Assembly: GCA_017854585.1 (NCBI GenBank)
Contig: JAFMHK010000007.1
Coordinates: forward strand, 1 to 64,000
Direction of reading: 5' to 3'
DNA from: Paracoccaceae bacterium
GTDB taxonomy: Bacteria > Pseudomonadota > Alphaproteobacteria > Rhodobacterales > Rhodobacteraceae
DNA length: 64,000 bases
Positions 43,766 through 53,834 of the stretch are shown here, one piece after another; position 1 is the stretch's first letter; each line of letters opens with the position of its first letter. A program made the position numbers and the translations under genes. The notes below the pieces were generated by a model, which did no database searches, had not been told where the DNA came from, and saw only the letters and a program-made list of their open reading frames with translations.

Positions 43766-45283
43766 ATGGGCAAAGGGTTCGTGATCGGCGTGGTCTGGGG
43801 GCTGGTGGTTGCCATTGTGGTCTTGGCGGGGATGTCGCTGAATACGCCATTGCCGGAACGCCCCTCACAACGGGCAGAGGCGGCGGATGCGGTGCCGGCG
43901 GCATTGCCCGCCCCGGACACCGCACCGGAGCCACCAGAAGACGCATTGCCCCAGCCAGCACCAGAGGAGGCGTCGCCCGCCGCCGCAGGTCAACCCGCAC
44001 CAGCCGGCAATGCACCGGCAGACACGATCTTGTTGCCGGCAGGGTCCGAGTTCAACAGGCCGCTGCCCGAAGAGGACGCAGCCCTGCCCAGTGCCGATAC
44101 CGCCCCCATCGGCACGCTGCCCACCGCCCCGGCAGTGCTCGACGAAAGCTTGGCCCCCGCTTATGATCCTGCTCCGGCCCCGCAACCGGGTATCGCGGAA
44201 ATCCCTTTGCCGCCGCAGGGCAATGACCTGTCCGACACCGCGATCGCGTTATCCCCCGGCGCCGTCGCACAGGTTCCGGGGATCGGCAGCGCGCCCACGC
44301 GCCTCAGCTTGCCGCAGGTCGAACGAGGACCGCGACCCGATCAGCAAACTGCCGATGCGCCCCAAGCGCCGATGGCGCCCGTGCCAGAAACCGACGCGGC
44401 CGCGCCTGATGTGGCCCGCGCGCCAGATGCCGAAAGTGCTGCAGTCGACGCGGAGATTGCCCCAGTTGCACCAAACTCGCGGTTATCCCTTGTCGGTGAG
44501 GGGAGCACGTTGGTTTTTGACACGCCCCGCCTTCCGACCATTGGCACCGACGACACCGCTGTTTCCCCTGCTGTTGAGGACGCGGTTGAGGATATCGGCC
44601 CCCAACCCGCCATTCTTGCCAATGCGGCGATGTTCGACACCAGCGAGAGCAGACCATTGCTGGCGATTATCCTGATTGATGCCCCTGACAGCCCCTTGGA
44701 ACGGACGGTGTTGACCCAGTTTGGCTTTCCGGTGGCCTTTGCCATCGACCCGTTGCTGCCAGATGCCGCCGCAAGGGCCACGGCCTTTCGCGATGCAGGG
44801 TTCGAAGTGGTCATGTTGGCCAGCGCGATCCCTGACGGCGCCACGCCAGCGGATGCGGAGGTCGCGCTTGCTGGCGGGTTCGCGGTAATCCCACAGGCGG
44901 TTGCGGTGCTGGACACGGCTGACAACCGCGTCCAGAGCGATAGTGCCGTGCTGCAGACGGTGGTCGACGTCCTCGCCGAGACGGGGCACGGGTTCGTGGC
45001 ATACCCGCGCGGCCTGAACGTGGCCGAGCAAAGTGCAGCGCGGCAAGATGTTCCGGCAGCCACGGTGTTCCGGGTTCTTGACGCGGATCAGGACCGGGCC
45101 ACCGTGATCACACGATATCTGGCGCGCGCGGCATTTGCGGCCGGACAGGAAGGTGCTGTCATCGTCGTCGGCCACACCTATGCCGACACAGTCACGGCGT
45201 TGTATTCATGGGCGCTTGCGGATCGGTCCGAAGCGGTGGCGATTGCGCCGCTGTCGGCCGTTTTGACCCGTCCAAGGTCATGA
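43766..45283 (+). CDS. Divergent polysaccharide deacetylase family protein
   Basis: 505 residues. An N-terminal membrane anchor (about 5-25) is followed by some 260 residues of Pro/Ala/Glu/Asp-rich, probably disordered periplasmic linker. The C-terminal domain (about 300-505) is of the divergent polysaccharide deacetylase family (DUF610/YibQ-like): '[19 protein letters not shown]', '[20 protein letters not shown]', '[17 protein letters not shown]'. It may act on the cell wall, but some active-site positions differ from true deacetylases. AGAGGA precedes the ATG. It runs opposite to the trp genes on both sides. A 12-base hairpin (45278-45318, one G-U pair) covers its stop. Confidence 0.85.
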   Translation: MGKGFVIGVVWGLVVAIVVLAGMSLNTPLPERPSQRAEAADAVPAALPAPDTAPEPPEDALPQPAPEEASPAAAGQPAPAGNAPADTILLPAGSEFNRPLPEEDAALPSADTAPIGTLPTAPAVLDESLAPAYDPAPAPQPGIAEIPLPPQGNDLSDTAIALSPGAVAQVPGIGSAPTRLSLPQVERGPRPDQQTADAPQAPMAPVPETDAAAPDVARAPDAESAAVDAEIAPVAPNSRLSLVGEGSTLVFDTPRLPTIGTDDTAVSPAVEDAVEDIGPQPAILANAAMFDTSESRPLLAIILIDAPDSPLERTVLTQFGFPVAFAIDPLLPDAAARATAFRDAGFEVVMLASAIPDGATPADAEVALAGGFAVIPQAVAVLDTADNRVQSDSAVLQTVVDVLAETGHGFVAYPRGLNVAEQSAARQDVPAATVFRVLDADQDRATVITRYLARAAFAAGQEGAVIVVGHTYADTVTALYSWALADRSEAVAIAPLSAVLTRPRS

Positions 45284-45399
45284 TCGCCATCTGATCTGAC
45301 AAGCGCTGGCGGTCATGATAGGCTGGTCTTCCGCGCGGTCTTGCCGAACATGTATCCGGGACGCCGCAGACGGCACATCATCTGCAGTGCGGACCGGGC

Positions 45400-46911
45400 T
45401 CAGCTATTCGCCGAACCTGCGAACAGGCCGGCATCTTCTGCGGCCTTGCGGATCGCGCGGGATTTGTTGACCGTTTCCTGAAATTCGGACTCAGGGTCGC
45501 TGTCATAGACGACGCCACCACCTGCCTGAATGTACAGTTTTTCATCCTTCAGCACGGCGGTACGCAACGCGATGCACATGTCCATGTCGCCGCCAGCGCT
45601 GAAATAGCCAACGCCACCGCCGTAAACACCGCGCTTTTCGGGTTCCAGTTCGTCGATGATTTCCATCGCCCTGACTTTGGGTGCCCCTGAAACCGTGCCC
45701 GCAGGCAGGCCCGCCAAAAGCGCCGACAACGCATCGTGATCGTCGCTCAGTTCGCCAACCACGTTCGAGACGATGTGCATGACGTGGGAATACCGTTCGA
45801 CGATGAATTCCTCGGTGGGGCGAACGGTGCCGATCTTGGATACCCGGCCCGTGTCGTTGCGGCCCAGATCAAGCAGCATGAGGTGTTCGGCCAGTTCCTT
45901 TTGGTCGGCCAGCAGGTCTGCTTCCAGTGCGTTGTCCTCCTCCGGCGTCTTGCCGCGAGGCCGTGTGCCGGCAATCGGTCGAATCGTCACCTGACCGTCA
46001 AAGACACGTACGAGAATTTCGGGCGACGCGCCGATGACCTGAAACCCTCCGAAGTTGAAGAAGAACATGAACGGCGACGGGTTGGTCCGCCGGAGCGCGC
46101 GATAAAGCGCGAATGGCGGGTGCGGAAAATCCTGCGTCCAGCGTTGTGAAGGCACGACCTGAAAGATATCGCCCTTGCGGATGTAGGCCTTGGCGGTTTC
46201 CACAGCGGCAAGGTAATCGGCATGAGAAAAGTTCGATACCGGATCTGCAATGGGCGTGGCGGTTCCCATTTCGCGCGCCGTCGCACCCGGTGCGCGTTCC
46301 AGATCGCGCAGCGCGTCGCTGACCCGTTCGGCTGCTTGCGCATAGGCCGCCCGTGCCGAAAGCCCGGAACTGACCCACGCCGGAGAGACAACCGTCACCT
46401 CGCCCTTGACCCCATCCAGAACCGCGATGACCGACGGGCGGATCAGCACGGCATCGGGCAGGGCCAGCGGGTCGGGGTTGACGTTCGGCAGATGCTCCAC
46501 CAGCCGGATCATGTCATACCCAAGATAGCCAAAGAGGCCTGCCGCCGCAGCGGGCAGGTCGGGGGGCATCGCGATGGCGCTTTCCGCCAGAAGGCTGCGC
46601 AGCGCATCGAGCGGCGGCTCGTCGCAGGCGTTGAATGCATCGCGGTCATAGCGGGCAGTCCGGTTCAGGCTGCTGCTGGCGCCATTGCATTCCCAGATCA
46701 GGTCTGGCTTGAGGCCGATAATGGAATAACGCCCGCGGACTTCGCCGCCCGTAACGCTTTCCAGAATAAAGCTGTCACGGCCAGCGTCGGTCAGTTTCAT
46801 CATTACGCTGACCGGCGTGTCCAGATCTGCGGCAAGGCGGGCGTAGACGAGTTGATTTTCGCCGCGGGCCCACCCCTTTGCGAAACTGTCGAAATCGGGC
46901 GTAAGAGCCAT
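45400..46911 (-). CDS. trpE: Anthranilate synthase component I
   Basis: Converts chorismate to anthranilate. 503 residues. Chorismate-binding fold signatures: 'IFQVVPSQRWTQDFPHPPF', 'SPFMFFFNFGGFQVIGASPE', 'RPIAGTRPRGKTPEEDN', 'LDLGRNDTGRVSKIG', 'LPAGTVSGAPKVRAMEIIDELE' and 'IQAGGGVVYDSDPESEF'. The allosteric Leu-Leu-Glu-Ser-type segment appears as 'FILESVTGG'. Its ATG overlaps the ppiD stop by one base. I see no trp leader peptide, as the gene follows ppiD directly. Confidence 0.97.
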   Translation of the reverse strand: MALTPDFDSFAKGWARGENQLVYARLAADLDTPVSVMMKLTDAGRDSFILESVTGGEVRGRYSIIGLKPDLIWECNGASSSLNRTARYDRDAFNACDEPPLDALRSLLAESAIAMPPDLPAAAAGLFGYLGYDMIRLVEHLPNVNPDPLALPDAVLIRPSVIAVLDGVKGEVTVVSPAWVSSGLSARAAYAQAAERVSDALRDLERAPGATAREMGTATPIADPVSNFSHADYLAAVETAKAYIRKGDIFQVVPSQRWTQDFPHPPFALYRALRRTNPSPFMFFFNFGGFQVIGASPEILVRVFDGQVTIRPIAGTRPRGKTPEEDNALEADLLADQKELAEHLMLLDLGRNDTGRVSKIGTVRPTEEFIVERYSHVMHIVSNVVGELSDDHDALSALLAGLPAGTVSGAPKVRAMEIIDELEPEKRGVYGGGVGYFSAGGDMDMCIALRTAVLKDEKLYIQAGGGVVYDSDPESEFQETVNKSRAIRKAAEDAGLFAGSANS

Positions 46912-48764
46912 CAGGGGAAGCTTGCATTGACGGCGTTGATCACGCCTTGGTTGAGTTGAATGCCCGCATCTGCCTCAAGCGCTTGGCCAAAGGCCTCGAA
47001 AACGTCCTGCGCCATCGCTTGGGCGACGGTCGCGTCAACCAATTCGAGCAAGACCGACACGTCTGCAGCGTCACGCGCAGCAGGATTAATGACGTCGAGG
47101 CGTGCGATATAGGCAGCCTCGGCGCCGGGAATTACCACCGTGTCGCCGACGTTTTCCAATTGGAATACTTGGGAAACCATGGTTGATGGCGCGCCCGGAA
47201 CAAGATCTTGCCGCCGGATCAGCCGTTCCGAAGTAATGTCGCCCAGTTCTTCCAGTGTTGCGCCCTGAACCAGATCTGAGAGCAGGACTTGCGCGCGCGC
47301 GCTCAGTTCATCGCGCAGGATGCTCGCGCGCCAGCTTGCCGTGACATCTTCGCGGATCTCGTCAAGCGGGGGCAGGACGGGCGGGGTGACCGCATCAAGA
47401 CGAAGCGCAAAGAGACCGCCGTCGGATAACTCCAGAAGTTCGGGGAAATCGCCCTGCTGCGCGGCAAGTGCCGCATCCCGGAAGTTGTCGTAGGCGGCGA
47501 TGTCGTCGTCGACGCCGGGTCCAAACGCGATCTCGCCGAGGGTCATGATTGTCTCGTCAGCCAACTCTTCAAGGGTCGCGCCGCCGGCCAACAGGTCATC
47601 GGCATTTTCGCGAATGTCGTCGATTGTGCGGCGTGCGGCCTCGGCGGCCAGTTCGCTGGTCAGATCGTCGCGCGCCTCTTCGAAGGTGGTTTCGCTGGCC
47701 TCCAGAACCGCATTGATTCGGAAAAGGGCCGGGCCAACGCTACTGGTGACCGGGCCGACGATTTCCGGCGCATCATCGGCAAAGACGAGATCGCGGGCAG
47801 CGGCGTTCAGGTCTTCGCGGGCCACATCGCCCATGTCGACGTCCTCAAGGGTCAGGCCCCGATCGGCGACCAGCGTATCAAAATCCGTTTCGCCTGCGTC
47901 GATGGCGGCGCGCGCGGCGGCGGCGGTCGCTTCATCGGAGAAAACAAGACGCTCGACCAGACGACGCTCGGGTTGAAGATACTGCTCTAAGCGGTCGTCA
48001 TAGAGCGCGCGCAGGGCATCCTCGGCGATGATCATGTCGTCCATGATCATCGTTGGGGTGACCCATGCGTAGCTGAATGTGCGGGTTTCAGGCCGGGTGA
48101 ACGCCAGCGCGTTCGTCTCGTAATGAGTGGCCAGCTCGTCTTGGGTCGGCGCACGCAGGCCTTGGGGCAGATCGTCCTCGGTGACGCTCAGAAGTGCGAA
48201 ATCCCGCGTTTCGGCCTGAAAGGCCACGATCGTTTCCGCATAGATCGATGGCGGCTCCAGCCCCGACACAACCGCCGCCTGAAGCAGGCTACGGGCGGTA
48301 TCTTCGCGGACACGGGCCTCGAACTCTGCGACGCTCAACCCTTCTTGCTGGAGTGTGAAACGATAGGCTTCACGGTCGAACGCCCCGTCGATGCCCTGAA
48401 AGTTAGGAATCTGCCGGATCTGGTCTGCAACGGCGACATCGCCCACGCTCAACCCCATCCGCCGGGCTTCGTTGGCAAGGGCGGCACGCGCCACAAGCCC
48501 CTGCAAGATCGCCTCGTCGAGTCCCTCCGCGCGGAGCATGGCGAGGTTAACCGGCTGCCCGGTTTCGCCGATCCGCGCGCGGATCTCGTTCTGGATGGCA
48601 CGGGCATAGTCGTTGGCGGTGATCTCGATATCGCCCACGGCACCCACGCGGCTGGAGGAGCCTGTGAATGAACCGATCCCGAACCCCGCGAGAGCGATGA
48701 ACAAGAGGCCCAGAATGATCCAGACAAAGATGTTGGAGGCTTTGCGTGCCGCGCTTTTGGCCAT
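46911..48764 (-). CDS. ppiD: Peptidyl-prolyl isomerase/foldase, PpiD/SurA type
   Basis: 617 residues, anchored in the inner membrane by one N-terminal helix (about 11-32, 'NIFVWIILGLLFIALAGFGI'), with the rest periplasmic. A SurA_N-type chaperone region follows ('EITANDYARAIQNEIRARIG', 'GLVARAALANEARRMGLSVG'). The parvulin-like middle part (about 240-370) is diverged, and a second chaperone-like domain ends the protein. Involved in folding of exported proteins. Overlaps trpE by one base, an arrangement also seen in related genomes. Confidence 0.88.
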   Translation of the reverse strand: MAKSAARKASNIFVWIILGLLFIALAGFGIGSFTGSSSRVGAVGDIEITANDYARAIQNEIRARIGETGQPVNLAMLRAEGLDEAILQGLVARAALANEARRMGLSVGDVAVADQIRQIPNFQGIDGAFDREAYRFTLQQEGLSVAEFEARVREDTARSLLQAAVVSGLEPPSIYAETIVAFQAETRDFALLSVTEDDLPQGLRAPTQDELATHYETNALAFTRPETRTFSYAWVTPTMIMDDMIIAEDALRALYDDRLEQYLQPERRLVERLVFSDEATAAAARAAIDAGETDFDTLVADRGLTLEDVDMGDVAREDLNAAARDLVFADDAPEIVGPVTSSVGPALFRINAVLEASETTFEEARDDLTSELAAEAARRTIDDIRENADDLLAGGATLEELADETIMTLGEIAFGPGVDDDIAAYDNFRDAALAAQQGDFPELLELSDGGLFALRLDAVTPPVLPPLDEIREDVTASWRASILRDELSARAQVLLSDLVQGATLEELGDITSERLIRRQDLVPGAPSTMVSQVFQLENVGDTVVIPGAEAAYIARLDVINPAARDAADVSVLLELVDATVAQAMAQDVFEAFGQALEADAGIQLNQGVINAVNASFP

Positions 48765-48834
48765 GGTGTCCGTGATCCTTCAAGGTCTTTGGTGGCGGAG
48801 GTTTACGCGCCCCGCATCCGACGGGCAAGGGTGG

Positions 48835-50022
48835 TCAGGCGTGAACCGCGTTCAGCCGGGTGACGACGTCAGCCAATCCCGCGCTATCGGCGTTGGCAAA
48901 GGCAATGCGCAAGGTGGCTTCGGCCTGCCCGCTGCCGCCCTGATCGCGCGTGGGGCCAAACATCGTGCCGGGTAGAACCAGAAGATGGGCCTTCTCCACT
49001 AGCATCTTGGCAACGGCGTCGGATGGCAGGTCAAAGGGGTGGCGGACATAGGCGAAATAGGCACCACAGCCCAGCAATTGCCAATCGGGCAGGCGCGCGA
49101 ACCCCGCCACCAGCGCATCACGCCGCCGCAGGATTTCCAGACGTTCCCCGGCCAACCAGTCGCCAAGGTGCCGCATCCCCCAAAGCGCCCCGATCTGCCC
49201 GATCTGCGGCGCGCAGATGGCGACCGTATCAAGAAACTTCTCGACCTCGGCCAGCCGCGTGGGCGAGGCCATTGCCGCCCCGACCCTGTGCCCGGTGAGG
49301 CGGTAAGCCTTTGAAAACGAATACAGGTGGATCAGTACTTCATCCCAATCGGGATCTGAAAACAGATCGTGTGGTGCGCCCGCGCGCGAGTGGAAGTCGC
49401 GATAGGTTTCATCAAGGATCAGTGCAATGCCGCGCGCCTTAGCCAGATCGTAAAAGGCGCGCAGGACCTGTGGCGGATATTCCGCGCCGCAGGGGTTGTT
49501 CGGGCTGACGAGGATAATGGCGCGGGTGCGGTCGGTCACAAGGCGCGCGGCCTGTCCGGGGTCGGGGATCAGGTCGTCGCCCGTGGGCAGATACGCAGCT
49601 TCAACCCCCTCCATGTCCAGCCACATCTTGTGGTTGAAGTAGTATGGTGTCGGGATGATCACCTGATCGCCCGCGCCGGCAAGCGTTGAAAGAACAGCCG
49701 TGAAAGCCTGATTGCAGCCCGCCGTCACCGCGACCTGATCGGCGCGCACGGTGCCGCCGTAGCCCGCCGACCATTGCGCTGCCAATTCGTCGCGCAGTTC
49801 CGGCATGCCAAGAACCGGCCCATACAGATGACTTTCGGGCTGGTTGAGAAGGGCGTCTGCCATGGCCTGGCGCAGGGCGTACGGTGGCGGGTCAACCGGG
49901 GCGGCCTGACTCAGGTTGATCAAGGGCCGATCAGGCCCGAAATCCTTGCCGGCGATCCACCGGCGCGCCTCCATCACCGGGGGCGGGGACGTGGCGGCAT
50001 ATCTTGGATTGATCGGCTGCAT
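48835..50022 (-). CDS. Class I/II PLP-dependent aminotransferase
   Basis: 395 residues. 'SHLYGPVLGMPELRDELA', 'VTAGCNQAF', 'SPNNPCGAEYP', 'LILDETYRDFHSRAG' and the PLP-binding lysine in 'YSFSKAYRLTGHRVG' identify the aspartate/aromatic aminotransferase superfamily; the exact substrate is uncertain. The frame is open well upstream, but I choose the second of two adjacent ATGs, 5 bases after AGGGG. ssb ends 80 bases upstream on the same strand; ppiD starts 70 bases downstream. Confidence 0.9.
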   Translation of the reverse strand: MQPINPRYAATSPPPVMEARRWIAGKDFGPDRPLINLSQAAPVDPPPYALRQAMADALLNQPESHLYGPVLGMPELRDELAAQWSAGYGGTVRADQVAVTAGCNQAFTAVLSTLAGAGDQVIIPTPYYFNHKMWLDMEGVEAAYLPTGDDLIPDPGQAARLVTDRTRAIILVSPNNPCGAEYPPQVLRAFYDLAKARGIALILDETYRDFHSRAGAPHDLFSDPDWDEVLIHLYSFSKAYRLTGHRVGAAMASPTRLAEVEKFLDTVAICAPQIGQIGALWGMRHLGDWLAGERLEILRRRDALVAGFARLPDWQLLGCGAYFAYVRHPFDLPSDAVAKMLVEKAHLLVLPGTMFGPTRDQGGSGQAEATLRIAFANADSAGLADVVTRLNAVHA

Positions 50023-50101
50023 CATCACCCCTGTGCCGGTCGGTGCGACCGGCGTTCCCTGAAGCTGTGGAGAAAGATCTTTGTTCGACAAATTGACCGG
50101 T

Positions 50102-50611
50102 TCAGAACGGAATTTCATCGTCCATGTCGCTTGCGCCACGGCCTCCGCCGCCGCCTGATGGCCCGCTGCTGCTGCCATAGCCGCCGCTGTCGCGATCATC
50201 GGGGTAACCACCGCCGCCGCCCCCGTAATTGCCACCACCGCCACCACCGCCGCCGCCTTCGCGACCGTCGAGCATGGTCAGGACCCCGTCAAACCCCTGC
50301 AAGACAATCTCGGTGGTGTACTTGTCCGCGCCCGACTGGTCTTGCCATTTGCGGGTCTGGAGCTTGCCCTCGATGTAGACCTTCGACCCCTTCTTGAGGT
50401 ATTGCTCGGCGATCCGCACAAGCCCCTCTTGGAAGATCGCGACCGAATGCCATTCGGTGCGCTCGCGCCGCTCTCCGCTGGACTTGTCCTTCCACGTTTC
50501 TGATGTGGCGATCCGCAGGTTACACACCTTGCCGCCGTTCTGGAACGATCGCACTTCGGGATCCCGGCCCAGGTTGCCGATCAGGATGACCTTGTTGACG
50601 CTACCGGCCAT
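50102..50611 (-). CDS. ssb: Single-stranded DNA-binding protein
   Basis: 169 residues. OB fold from '[21 protein letters not shown]' (cited as [16 protein letters not shown]) to 'TTEIVLQGF', about 1-112. A glycine-rich flexible linker with runs of eight or more Gly follows. The acidic tip DMDDEIPF recruits repair and replication partners. A good GGAGGT ribosome site lies 7 bases before the ATG. No LexA-type box is evident upstream. Confidence 0.97.
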   Translation of the reverse strand: MAGSVNKVILIGNLGRDPEVRSFQNGGKVCNLRIATSETWKDKSSGERRERTEWHSVAIFQEGLVRIAEQYLKKGSKVYIEGKLQTRKWQDQSGADKYTTEIVLQGFDGVLTMLDGREGGGGGGGGGNYGGGGGGYPDDRDSGGYGSSSGPSGGGGGRGASDMDDEIPF

Positions 50612-50786
50612 AATGTACCTCCACCTGTTTTTCGCTTGTCCCGAATCTGTCCGGGGTTGCGGATTTAGACCACCCATAACTGGTTAATGAAAGGCGAATA
50701 CCGAACGACGGGAGATGCAGGCACTGGAATTTTTCGCAAAACGCCGTATCATGCGACCGGATTCGCCATCATATGATCGATCGTTC

Positions 50787-51353
50787 ATGCCCTTGCACCG
50801 ACCCGTCTTGCTTGCCCTGATGCTTTGGCTTCCGGGGCCGGTCTTCGCCGACACCCTCATGGATCGACTGGACCGGGCAACCCGTGTGCTCGACACGCGT
50901 GCAGCCAGCCAATACGAGTTTTCGTCGCGCCTGCGCCCGGAAAGTGCCAATGATGCTGCGGGCATCCCCGGTTATGGCGGCAGCTATTCAGGTCCGTTTC
51001 TTGAATTGGCCCGTGCCGCTGCACGCCGCCATGGCATTCCCGAGGATCTGTTCCTGCGGCTTGTCACACAAGAAAGCGGCTGGAACCCCGGCGCTGTCAG
51101 CCATGCGGGTGCCATCGGACTGGCGCAACTGATGCCGGACACGGCCAGCCTGCTTGGTGTCGATGCCAATGATCCGACCCAGAACCTTGATGGCGGGGCG
51201 CGTTATCTTGCACAGCAATTTCGCGATTTCGGGACATGGCACCTTGCGCTTGCGGCCTACAACGCCGGGCCCGAGGCCGTCCGCCGCCACAACGGCATTC
51301 CGCCGTTCGAAGAAACGCAAACCTATGTTCAGGCAATTCTTGGCACCAGCTGA
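50787..51353 (+). CDS. Lytic transglycosylase with SLT domain
   Basis: Cleaves peptidoglycan glycan strands in the periplasm. 188 residues from the ATG opening a signal peptide ([17 protein letters not shown]...VFA). Two upstream in-frame ATGs (50715 and 50751) would hide that signal and have no better ribosome sites. The SLT domain (about 75-185) has the catalytic Glu in '[19 protein letters not shown]', cited as TQESGWNP, then '[10 protein letters not shown]', '[12 protein letters not shown]' and '[17 protein letters not shown]'. Divergent from ssb. Confidence 0.92.
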   Translation: MPLHRPVLLALMLWLPGPVFADTLMDRLDRATRVLDTRAASQYEFSSRLRPESANDAAGIPGYGGSYSGPFLELARAAARRHGIPEDLFLRLVTQESGWNPGAVSHAGAIGLAQLMPDTASLLGVDANDPTQNLDGGARYLAQQFRDFGTWHLALAAYNAGPEAVRRHNGIPPFEETQTYVQAILGTS

Positions 51354-51502
51354 GGCGTCACTTGCCGACGCCTTGCGCGGGGGCGAACCCGCTGCGCCGC
51401 CAGCGTTGCGGCTTTGACGGGCGAATGACCGTTATCGCCGTGTGCCAGTTCAAGCTGCGGATCCCCGCGTATCATGCCGCACATTCCGCGGTCGGGGGCG
51501 GA

Positions 51503-51736
51503 TCAGACCGCAGGCAGCTCGGCCCCCATATCCACCAGACGGGCGCGTAGGGTGGGGGCCGCCGCTGTGCCCAGTTCAAGCGCGAAGATGTAGGCGTGAG
51601 TCAGATAAAAGGAGGCGGCGCTGCCCCCCGCCAGATCTGCCGCCCTTTGATAGAGTTCGACCAGCGCCGCGCGATCGTCGATGGCATGAGCCCGCAGCAG
51701 GGCTGCATCCAGCGCCGTCTTTTCCTGCGCGATCAC
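51503..51736 (-). CDS. Small conserved-looking protein coupled to the Rieske oxygenase
   Basis: 77 residues, start GTG overlapping the TGA of the Rieske gene (GTGA). It is mostly helical: 'ALDAALLRAHAIDDRAALVELYQRA', cited as ALLRAHAIDDRAALVELYQ, then 'SFYLTHAYIFALELG' and 'APTLRARLVDMG'. I recall similar short proteins in other Rhodobacteraceae but no function. The same frame stays open upstream inside the Rieske gene; that part is noise. The tight overlap suggests it is made together with the oxygenase. Confidence 0.72.
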   Translation of the reverse strand: MIAQEKTALDAALLRAHAIDDRAALVELYQRAADLAGGSAASFYLTHAYIFALELGTAAAPTLRARLVDMGAELPAV

Positions 51737-52884
51737 CCGGCGGCCATTGCGGCGACCCGGCTTGCGACCCAAGCATGGAAACAATGCGTCGGCCCGTCCA
51801 TCGCCGGGGAAAACCGCCCGCCGTCGAAACCCGGCGCGGCGCGCCCGCGCTGCATGCCCTCCACGACGAAGATGTCTTCGATGAACACATCTTTCCATTG
51901 ATGCGTGTTGCGGTCTCGCAGGACGGGATCGGTCGTTTCGGTCGGGTAATACAGATGCACATGTTCGCGGGTCCGGTCATGGGCCACCGGCTCCAACAAG
52001 ATCGCATAGGCATGATCGCGGTGCACACCCAGCAACACGTTGGGATAAAGCGCCACGTATTCCGCGCCGGTGTCCCAATGGGCCGACAAGCCGGGGAAAT
52101 CGGGAAAGGTGGTGCCCGCCTCATCCTTGAGTTGGCGGTAGACATAGGTTCCCTGACCCGAATACCGACCCGGTTGCTCGATGTGGTAATGATCCTCCAG
52201 CCGGGAATAGCTGTTCAGACCGGGGTGGACCCAAGGCAGGTGATAGCTTTCACAGTAATTTTCCACTGCAAGCTTCCAGTTGGTCGCAACCTCAAGCTGG
52301 AATGTGCTGTCCGCTCCGCCGTGATACATTGGCTGTTCAAATTCGGCCCACCGCTGGATCAGGTCGGCATGGATCTCCTCGAACGGGGCGGCGTCGCCGG
52401 ACAGGTTTACGAACACGACATCGCGCCAGATATGGCTTCGCACCTCCACAAGGCCCAATGTTGCGCGGTCAATGCCGGGGTGCGCGTTTTGCCCCGGTCC
52501 GCCCACATGGGGCGTAGCCACAAGCCGTCCATCCTTGGCGTAACACCACGAATGATAGGGACAGCGGATCGCGCCTTCGATCTTGCGCGGCTCACTGACA
52601 AGGATCATGCCCCGGTGCCGGCAGATGTTCTGAAAGACCCGTACCTGTCCGTTATCGTCGCGCAAAAGCAGCAAGGGTTGCCCCAGAAGCGTGATCGGCT
52701 TTGCATCGCCAACCGCCGGCACATCGGCGCCAACTGCCAGTCCCGCCCAAGTGGTTTCCAGCACGGCCCGGTTTTCGACCGCAATGGTCGCGGGGTCGGT
52801 ATAGTGACTGTTCGGAAGGCCGTGGGCCCGTTCGATCGGGGCCTGCACGTCTTCAAGACCGGAGAAGCGGATATCGTCGGCCAT
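51733..52884 (-). CDS. Rieske-type aromatic-ring/quaternary-amine oxygenase alpha subunit
   Basis: 383 residues. The N-terminal Rieske [2Fe-2S] domain has Cys88-x-His90 (NICRHRGM) and Cys108-x2-His111 (IRCPYHSW). The catalytic domain has the mononuclear iron motif 'NYCESYHLPWVHPGL' (two His) with a later acidic ligand expected near 'IEDIFVVEGMQRGR'. The pattern is closest to the GbcA/choline-monooxygenase-like branch, but the substrate is not determined. It needs a reductase, and none is nearby. AAAGGG precedes the ATG. Confidence 0.9.
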   Translation of the reverse strand: MADDIRFSGLEDVQAPIERAHGLPNSHYTDPATIAVENRAVLETTWAGLAVGADVPAVGDAKPITLLGQPLLLLRDDNGQVRVFQNICRHRGMILVSEPRKIEGAIRCPYHSWCYAKDGRLVATPHVGGPGQNAHPGIDRATLGLVEVRSHIWRDVVFVNLSGDAAPFEEIHADLIQRWAEFEQPMYHGGADSTFQLEVATNWKLAVENYCESYHLPWVHPGLNSYSRLEDHYHIEQPGRYSGQGTYVYRQLKDEAGTTFPDFPGLSAHWDTGAEYVALYPNVLLGVHRDHAYAILLEPVAHDRTREHVHLYYPTETTDPVLRDRNTHQWKDVFIEDIFVVEGMQRGRAAPGFDGGRFSPAMDGPTHCFHAWVASRVAAMAAG

Positions 52885-52991
52885 GTCTGCGCCCTTTGCT
52901 GTGATGCTGTCAGAAACCGTGGCGCGGCGGCGTTCGTGCCGTCTTGCTTGCACGCGACACTGGAAATGTCGGATTTGGGCACCGAGACGGG

Positions 52992-53546
52992 TCAGTCTTC
53001 GTTGAGCAGGTCGGTCAACGGGCTGTCGCGACCGATGCCCATGGCCGCACGGATCGCGGCCCGCCCCCGCGACAAGCGCGAAGTCACGGTGCCGAGCGGC
53101 AGGCCGGTGGTGCCGGCGATCTCGGCATAACTCATCCCGTCCAACGCCCGCAGCCTAAGCAGATGCGCCTGATCGGGGGGCAGTGCGTCCAATGCCGCCA
53201 ATGTCCGTTCGCACGTCAGCCGGTTTGCCGCGGTCGGCGGTGTCGATGGCGCGTCGGTCAATTCCTCGGTCTGGCGCGGCCTTGCGTGAACGCGGTGGCG
53301 CAGGGTGGCAAACGCATACGCGCGCAGGTCGGAGACAGGCCGGGTGCCATCGCCGTCGGATCGTTCCACGGCCATGCGGGACCACACGCGCAATAGCGTG
53401 TCCTGCACCACGTCATCTGCCTCGGTCATGTCGCGGCAAAGCCTGCGGGCGGTTCGCCGCAGATCCGGCAAAAGCGCCGCAAGTGCGCGCGCTGTCTGGG
53501 GCAGGGGCGACGGCAGATCATGTTCGGCCATGGTGTGGGTGTCCAT
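52992..53546 (-). CDS. ECF-type RNA polymerase sigma factor
   Basis: 184 residues. Sigma region 2 'LRRTARRLCRDMTEADDVVQDTLLRVW', cited as CRDMTEADDVVQDTLLRVW, and region 4 'LRLRALDGMSYAEIAGTTGL' plus 'PLGTVTSRLSRGRAAIR' are clear. Two possible starts, five codons apart, both lack a strong ribosome site. No anti-sigma factor gene is adjacent. Downstream on the same strand is the Rieske oxygenase (107 bases away) and divergently an EF-hand protein gene. Either could be a target. Confidence 0.9.
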   Translation of the reverse strand: MDTHTMAEHDLPSPLPQTARALAALLPDLRRTARRLCRDMTEADDVVQDTLLRVWSRMAVERSDGDGTRPVSDLRAYAFATLRHRVHARPRQTEELTDAPSTPPTAANRLTCERTLAALDALPPDQAHLLRLRALDGMSYAEIAGTTGLPLGTVTSRLSRGRAAIRAAMGIGRDSPLTDLLNED

Positions 53547-53834
53547 TCAAGCTGTTGCACCAAGCCTGATGCCCCGTTGGCCCGCAACGCAATCCACCGG
53601 CAAAGTTACCGGCGGCGTCTGGCCGAAAGCCCCCGGGGCTCGGCGGCGGGTCGCTTGCACCGGTTTGGACCGGCGGGTTGCGGCGGGTCATTCCCTGCGA
53701 ATTGGGCAGGGTTGTGCCGATTGTGCCCGTCAAAGGCATTCGTTTGGAAGAAAAGCCGCGCGCCGCGCTCTTCACTATCGGGTGCTGCATGATCGTGGTT
53801 CCCCGAAACAGAAATCGATCAAGGAGATCGCGTT
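53547..53834. other. Divergent region between the sigma factor and EF-hand genes
   Basis: Nearly 290 bases with no convincing gene. AAGGAG at 53821-53826 is the ribosome site of the EF-hand gene. A weak GGGCA/TGCCC hairpin starts at 53704. No clear ECF-type promoter pair stands out by eye. Confidence 0.45.

Noticed and set aside
51442-53130. A 562-codon open frame antisense to the Rieske oxygenase and its small partner
   Set aside because: Arg/His/Gly-rich composition without domains; the minus-strand genes carry intact motifs throughout.
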